Below the pieces are notes generated by a model, which was not told the DNA's origin, did not search any database, and saw nothing but the letters and a program-made list of their open reading frames with translations. DNA of 64,000 nt, taken from Tanypteryx hageni (lineage: Eukaryota > Arthropoda > Insecta > Odonata > Petaluridae). Below are positions 58,497-64,000 of the stretch, one piece after another; within the stretch, counting starts at the first letter, position 1; each line of letters starts with the position of its first letter. Position numbers and translations under genes: made by a program. Where the stretch lies: positions 42,288,117-42,352,116 of the forward strand of contig CM054113.1 in the NCBI GenBank assembly GCA_028673005.1, given 5' to 3'.

Positions 58497-58971
58497 AAGG
58501 GGTGCACAAAATACGGCCCGCCTACACATTTCGTGTGGCCCGGCAGGATTTAACTCAGCTGGTGCTTTCTTTTTCCGTAAAAATACAAGTAAAATTTGTT
58601 ATGGATATTTATCGCATGTGTGAACAAACATTCTCTCTTATGAAATTAAACAAAGCTCCATTACGTTCTGCACTGACAGATCAGAGTTTACGAGACATTC
58701 TAAGAACAGCAACTACCAGCATTGCTCCGGATTTAAGTGGAATGACGAGGGAAAAACAGTGTAACATCTCACATTGAATAAATACGTAAATTATATTTGT
58801 TTGTCACCTCATTTTTGTCGCATAAACATTGCATGTAAAAGTTGTTATGGTACTTACTGAATCTTCAGTAGTGTATCTAATTTTTTTATACACAAACACT
58901 CATAGCGTGGCCCGCCTAGGTCCAATCAAGGCCAATTTTGGCCCGTGTCAACTTTTGACTTGTGCGCCTCG
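58497..58971 (+). mobile_element. hAT remnant (GTF2IRD2-like transposase type)
   Basis: The left end AAGGGGTGCACAAAATACGG and the right end, reversed, GAGGCGCACAAGTC are degenerate inverted repeats, with CGGCCCGCC and GGCCCG motifs inside. The coding relic 58590-58777 gives the family. A clear 8-bp duplication was not identified, so borders are approximate. Confidence 0.65.
58590..58777 (+). pseudogene. C-terminal end of a GTF2IRD2-like hAT transposase
   Basis: IYRMCEQTFSLMKLNKAPLR, SALTDQSLRDILRTATTSIA, PDLSGMTREKQCNISH, stop. This is the C-terminal dimerisation segment (CEQxFSxMKxxKSxxRSxLTDxHLxxxLRxATT) of the hAT branch from which vertebrate GTF2IRD2 and FAM200/ZBED-like genes derive. 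The frame is intact from 58502 to its natural stop, but the rest of the transposase is deleted. Confidence 0.8.
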
Positions 58972-61210
58972 TTAGAGTTTAACGTATGCGTTGAATGGAA
59001 GATTGGAATAAGGCTAATAAAAATAATAAGAATGGTAAATAATTGTTTTCCTGAGCATACTTTATAAACTACGCGTACATCTTATTGAATTTTTAATGTG
59101 TTTGATTCCATCAATATTGCGTATTATTCCATGAACCGATGAAATTATATCTCGATCTTAAAGTTCATCAACCCAAATCCATCCATAATTATTAAATTTA
59201 AAAAATTTCAATTTTCAACATATTTGTTATTAATATTTTATTCAAATACAATAGCCTTATTGCTGAAATCCGATTGTATTCTTATAATCTACTATCGAGG
59301 AATCATCACAGATGACCGCTTAGTAATTAAATGCTAATCTATTTTCCCCATTTTGTGGCTATTGGGGCAACCTAATTTATAAATTATAGCTGAGGTATTA
59401 AGCGATAAAGAATCAAAATTAAAAATCAAGGAGTCTGAAATTCATATACTTAAAGATATTTTAGAAAAATTTCAGTTAATGCTGAAACTAGTTGTTCTCA
59501 AATTAATTAAGACAAACTTTTCGGATAAAAATCACTTCATAAAAAATAAAGCTGCGATGTATTATTTTAAATAATCTCTAATAAAATGTAGTCTTACTTC
59601 GACAATACGGAGAAATGACCCTCTAAGGCTGATGGCAATCAAGAACTGAAATCATTACCCGGGGCTTTCTGTAGAGACAAGAATAGAATGACATTCCCCA
59701 GTACATTTAATATGATATCTTATCCATGTTTGAGCCTTTCCCACGCATAAGAGAAAGGAATCCAACCTATCCTACCCTTACTGCTTCCGAACTGTTAAAA
59801 AAAATTGCTACTAGTCATGACGGCTAACATGATGGAAGGTTAAGAGCGTGGAATATGAAAGGAATACTCGGTTATGGAATAAGAACAGACAACTGCATAA
59901 ATGCATACGGAGATATGTCATCATTGAAAGGGAAGGAGATTTTTTCGAAAGAAGTCTTGACCGTGACTGCTGCTGGGTTAACTTCAAAATATTCGTGCCC
60001 AGCAGTTTCTCGCATCTGGATGTGTAACCGTGCGTGAAATTCACTCCCCGCGTAAAGCGACGTCTTTCGTGCCTGCGATATTTCTCGGCGCCGGGAAACT
60101 TTAATTGCGATTGATCGCTTTTGAATATCTGACCATACAATTCCCTTACTCGACCAAAGGGCCTAGTTTACCTCTGTGGCTCTTATCTCGTGCGATAGAC
60201 TGTGCGTTGCGGAACTTAATCCCTTGCCTAAAAAAAGACTTCATTTACTGTCAATAATATATTTTATGGATTTCACACTGCTATTGGTACGCATATTTAT
60301 GATTTTATTATGGTTATTAAATCAAATGTTACAGATAGGTCTAACTGATCATGCGCTGACGACTTACAATTAGTGATTCATTTCTTGAAATGATCACTTG
60401 CAAATAAATAGGGCCATGTTTCGGGATTTCAAGGGTTTCCCGAAGACCCCAACTGTTAACGAAGGGGCTCTCAGATGCTCCACAATACTCCAGCCTACCA
60501 AACGTCCGCCTATTTCTCCCACTCCCAGCCCGCACCACGCACCTGAACATATAATTATAACGTCCATTGCTACATTTGTACAAGAAATATTTTGGAGCCT
60601 GTTCCTAAAAGCTCCTTCGCAAGTTGGAAATGAGTAAGGAGCTCTTCTGGTAATTTTATCCTCTCCTCCAGTGTTCTATTGGAAAAAGAACATATAATCA
60701 CATCTTTTCCTTGAAATTAAGTACCATCTTCAAATTCATGTTCATATTTTACAATAAAATTCAGATGTAATAGATTGTTTCTAGATTCTAATGAAACTCT
60801 CCAACTTATTAACCGACTAAGCCTTGCCCAATGACAGAATTCTCAACCATGCCGATTCAAATCGTTCGTCTTATTGATTTAACTAGCAATTCACAATGAG
60901 ATTCAAGGAAGAATAATGAATGAACGTAAGAGAAACGTTAATTAAGATATTTCATTGCGCATACTATTCATATCTGGTAGTGATTGAGTTAGAGACTGCA
61001 TCCCATTGCTTTTGCGTTCGGCACATCGATCATGGCAGTAATATTGGTCGTGATCCCGAAATTGACGCGGAGGATACAATCAAACGCGATCGTGGTTGAA
61101 ATTAGAATTTCAAAACGTGGTTTTGATTCCGACTATGATGAAAACATAGAACTCCGAAACGTCAGATTCATATAGTCTCTAACTCCATGAAGGCCATTTT
61201 CTAGGTGCAC
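58972..61210. other. Upstream DNA, no gene recognised
   Basis: AT-rich with a few 60-109 codon frames on both strands (for example 59811-60140, 60341-60583). None carries a recognisable family signature. Confidence 0.5.
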
Positions 61211-61221
61211 GAGTTTTCTTA

Positions 61222-61544
61222 GGGGTGGCGGCGGCGGAGTGTTTAGAGCGTTGGCCTTCCACGCAGCGGTCCCAGGTTCGAATCTGGCGGAGGTCGGATT
61301 TTTCAACCTGGGATCGTCCCGTCCTCTACTTGTGTGCTTTGAGGAGACCGCGCAAGTCAGCGCTCGGTTCTTCGGAAGGGACGTTAAGCAGTTGGCGCCC
61401 TTGGTGCTTTTAGTAAAGAGTAGGCTAATGCGGGCACCGGGTTTCCCTCCTCCCTTGTGTGTGTGTTCGGTGTGGAAGGAGTATTGGTTATAAATAATCC
61501 AAGAGGTTGATTAGCCAGAAATGCCATACAAACAAACAAACAAT
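61222..61544 (+). mobile_element. tRNA-derived SINE with target duplication
   Basis: Head: GGCGGAGTGTTTAGAGCG (A-box region), GGCCTTCCACGC (anticodon-loop-like), GGTTCGAATCT (B box near 61275). Body: CGGAAGGGACGTTAAGC and a GT-rich stretch; the 3' end is ATACAAACAAACAAACAA. GAGTTTTCTTA (61211-61221) and GACTTTTCTTA (61545-61555) are a near-perfect 11-bp target duplication. SINEs of this type are transcribed by RNA polymerase III and mobilised by a partner LINE. ORFs in it are fortuitous. Confidence 0.85.
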
Positions 61545-61555
61545 GACTTTTCTTA

Positions 61556-63530
61556 TTTTTATTACATAGTGAATTCATCTTAGCAAAAAACTACTGTTAT
61601 AATCTGACATTGTAAATTCGAATCCCTTTCCCAGTGGTATTCTGCGCAATGCTTATTTTACTTGCACTTTTTATTGCGCATGTAGCTTTCTTATCCCAAA
61701 TTTTCAAATAAGCTTAATAATTGTTATCTGTGAACACGGAATTATGTGTATATATACATATATACACTAGTGACGGCTGGGAAAGAATGAAGCATTTAGT
61801 TAATATTAAAAGCGTTAACGATGTAGGCTAAGGGTTAATTCAAAACGGCAACTTAAATGAGAAATCCGTTGCTCATTGTCAACTTTCTACGAAATTCGCA
61901 AAATAAATTATTAATTGATTATAATAACTAACTATTGGAAATGACGGAGCGATGTTAGCAATTAAAAGATGCTAAATCATCATAGTGGTATATATTTTAT
62001 AACATACTTCCTGTAACTGCGATATACTTCTGACGACACATGGAGACTAAAATACTGCTCGCCTTGCATTCTGATAACGGCCTCTCTCTTCGGAATATCG
62101 ACAAAGGGAGTTCGGACCTTGTTCAACAATGGTTGGCCGAGCATCGGACCGATAACCCGCATTTCCCTATGCCCTCTATGAATCGGCGAAAGGAGGAAGA
62201 GAATGGAAACACGTAAGCAGATAGCATTGGCGACCCTTTGAGTGGCATTTGCAATTCAGATAGCCGCAATTTTCCGTGGGCAAGCGAGATGCGTCCTTTC
62301 GGGAGAGAGGGAGGGGGGAATAAATGACGAGAGAAAGAGAACAGAAGGGGCGGGAAGGCCCATTGCGAGCCGTCCAGAAAAAAAGTAAGGCAGTTGCGTC
62401 GAGTGAACCGATGGAACACCAACGAAGTCCGAAAGGGCGTGATTTTTCCTTGGAAAAATACCCTTTCCTTTTAAAACTCAGTCGAGCACTCTCCGAAAGA
62501 TCCTTTCGAGTTGATTTGAAGGATTGCCAAATGAATAATGCGGTGCACTTTTCGTTATTTAAAAAAATCGTAGGAAAGGGTGTTTGTGTATGTGTGCGTG
62601 TAAGAGGGTGAGGAGAAATTTTTGCAATCCTCGACGGCAGTGAAACGGACGCATTTGTTGGCAGAGAAACGAGCGTTATATTCTTTCCGTTCCGCTCTTC
62701 GAGACATTTATTTGTTGCGACTTTTAAGGGACGCAAAAGATCGACCGATAGTTAACGCTACCCATGTTTAACGTTCGAATCGATACGAAGGAAAATCGAA
62801 TATAAAGTAGTATTTTTCAATGTGTTTATTTATATTATTCCGGCATCTTGAACTGCTATTTTGTGTTCCTGAGGGGAAACTTGTGAAGAAAACAGGAATG
62901 ACTACCAAAACTTGATATATTGCAGGTTTTAACGAGAGATAAATAACGCATAATAATGATTAAATGGCTTTAAATAAAAAATCAGGTGACATCGCGTATC
63001 AAAATGTCATTAAAACGCTTTATTGTTTAATTTCTCTCATTTATTTTAATGACATAATTATAATATTTAAATTACGCATAGGCTAATTCGCACCAGAAAA
63101 ATGAATGATTATTTTCATAATTTCCCGTATCGTCATCTCTAATTAGATTGCTATTCTTCCACGGAAGTTATTATACACAAAAGTAAGCGCATTTATTTTC
63201 AAGCTGAAACATTGACTGGTTTTGATTATTACGGAAAAGTGCGTTCAAAAAGTTATTTTTCTATAGCTAATGCTCTGAAATTCATTCCATAAGAGAACAT
63301 TTGCTTTTGCATATTTCTTCCAAGATTTTTTCCCTTGATTTTTACCATTCCAATTTTTTCGGGCAAGCGTATCTCTCTCTCGACGGCTTCCAATCTTCTT
63401 AATGAAAACATAAAGCGATAGCGCTGCAATGGAGAAGTAGGGAACGTGGTAACGCGGGCTCGGGGAAACCCTTCTATTTGATGGAACCAGTCTACGTTTC
63501 GCATGATTGTCTCTTTCTCCTTCTCTCTCG

Positions 63531-63540
<10 letters not shown>
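61556..63540. other. Upstream DNA, no gene recognised
   Basis: No recognisable gene or repeat boundary; open frames at 61980-62162 and 62176-62736 lack family signatures. Confidence 0.5.
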
Positions 63541-63586
<46 letters not shown>

Positions 63587-63608
63587 TGTATATATAAATA
63601 CATATATA

Positions 63609-63657
<49 letters not shown>
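63529..63657. repeat. (TC)n and (TA)n microsatellite cluster
   Basis: A TC run (about 63517-63550) leads into TA runs (63551-63579 and 63617-63656) with ATGTATA variants. It ends 30 bases before the Penelope-like end. Confidence 0.9.
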
Positions 63658-63688
63658 CAGCTTACGGAAAAGGAAAGGTAAAATGGAT

Positions 63689-63976
63689 ATATGGATGGCA
63701 ACAAGGTGTTGGGATGAAGAAACCAAGTGAACACTCACCAATCGGACGACTTCAGGTTGGCGAGGCCCCGGGGATGTCGAAGCGACACACGTAAAAGAAC
63801 ATTAAAACACAGAAACATCACAAACGTAAAAGCTTTCGGAGTAATTCCTTCATCAGTGTTTTAGTGTTCTTTTACGTGTGTCGCTTCGACATCCCCGGGG
63901 CCTCGCCAGCCTGAAGTCGTCCGATTGGTGAGTGTTCACTGGGTTTCCTCATCCCAACACCTTGTTGCCATCCACA
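63689..63976. mobile_element. Inverted pair of Penelope-like ends
   Basis: 63689-63810 and 63856-63976 are near-perfect inverted copies of the Penelope 3' end seen at 34.1 kb (AACACCTTGTTGCCATCC, CCCCGGGGCCTCGCC, GTGTCGCTTCGACATCC). Both outer ends face (TA)n. The 45-base centre holds one hammerhead-like core on the minus strand. No coding sequence is left between them. Confidence 0.85.
63834..63856 (-). ncRNA. Hammerhead-ribozyme-like core between inverted Penelope ends
   Basis: Minus strand: CTGATGA (63856-63850), A, stem GGA-AUUAC-UCC, GAAA (63837-63834). Both conserved boxes are exact. The flanking inverted arms would pair as a very long stem I. A stem III of three weak pairs (AGC with GUU) is the most I can draw. 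The unpaired A after CUGAUGA is shared with the 34.0 and 27.9 kb copies. Confidence 0.5.
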
Positions 63977-64000
63977 TATATATATATATATATATATATA
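63977..64000. repeat. (TA)n tract, cut by the window end
   Basis: TA repeat directly following the second Penelope-like end; continues beyond the window. Confidence 0.9.

Noticed and set aside
60174..60232. Possible upstream DUOXA exon (minus strand, donor AG|GTAAAC)
   Set aside because: The short frame (KFRNAQSIARDKSHR) shows none of the DUOXA N-terminal or loop signatures.
61222..61296. Possible tRNA gene
   Set aside because: A and B boxes are present but the cloverleaf does not close, and the sequence continues into a SINE body with an A-rich repeat tail.
61225..61493. Overlapping ORFs that look GC-rich and protein-like
   Set aside because: They lie inside a tRNA-derived SINE with a target duplication.
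1..64000. CRISPR array, bacterial operon or prophage
   Set aside because: No regularly spaced repeats with unique spacers; gene structure, introns and transposons are eukaryotic.

Overview
This is a eukaryotic, AT-rich, transposon-dense window, most likely from an arthropod and probably an insect with a large genome. The evidence is multi-kilobase GT-AG introns, a single recognisable host gene that matches the dual oxidase maturation factor family (DUOXA; moladietz/NIP in Drosophila), and a mobile-element set (hAT, Tigger/pogo, RTE, CR1-like, Penelope-like, tRNA-derived SINEs) usual for such genomes. No bacterial operon, CRISPR array or rRNA was seen.

Host gene. Four consecutive minus-strand exons of DUOXA lie at 45816-46032, 31053-31264, 19097-19352 and 15887-16418. 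Splice phases join without a break, and together they give about 404 residues: the end of the extracellular loop, transmembrane segments 3-5 and a long Ser-rich cytoplasmic tail ending in TGA at 15887. Introns are about 14.6, 11.7 and 2.7 kb. The 5' exons (start codon, TM1-2) were not found up to 64000.

Layout. 1-13 kb: intergenic DNA 3' of DUOXA, with a Tigger relic (1973-2661), a foldback (5330-5478), a large imperfect inverted repeat (about 5860-7276 against 10246-11830) whose loop holds two exon-like minus-strand copies resembling a carboxylesterase C-terminal segment, tandem repeats, and two hAT MITEs (12133-12702). 13-19 kb: an unrecognised ORF, then the last two DUOXA exons with a palindrome between them. 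19.4-29.3 kb (intron): a short-motif array, a broken repeat block, an RTE relic, a nested set of elements (foldback > hAT > hAT > MITE, 23166-27470), then a 5'-truncated Penelope-like element (27712-29214) between two (TA)n tracts. 31-46 kb (intron): mostly unique, CpG-richer and purine-tract-rich DNA with a Penelope end at 34.0 kb and a hAT MITE at 44.9 kb. 46-64 kb: upstream DNA with a 113-bp-arm palindrome carrying hammerhead-ribozyme-like motifs and split by a CR1-like LINE with an open reading frame (46217-48378), an RTE with its RT core deleted (52113-54560), a hAT relic (58497-58971), a SINE (61222-61544) and an inverted pair of Penelope ends (63689-63976).

The most interesting signals are the hammerhead-like motifs at Penelope-type ends and in the palindromes, their repeated contact with (TA)n, the nested hAT series with intact 8-bp target duplications, and the large inverted repeat around a duplicated exon. 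All similarity statements come from reading the sequence by eye; no search was run.
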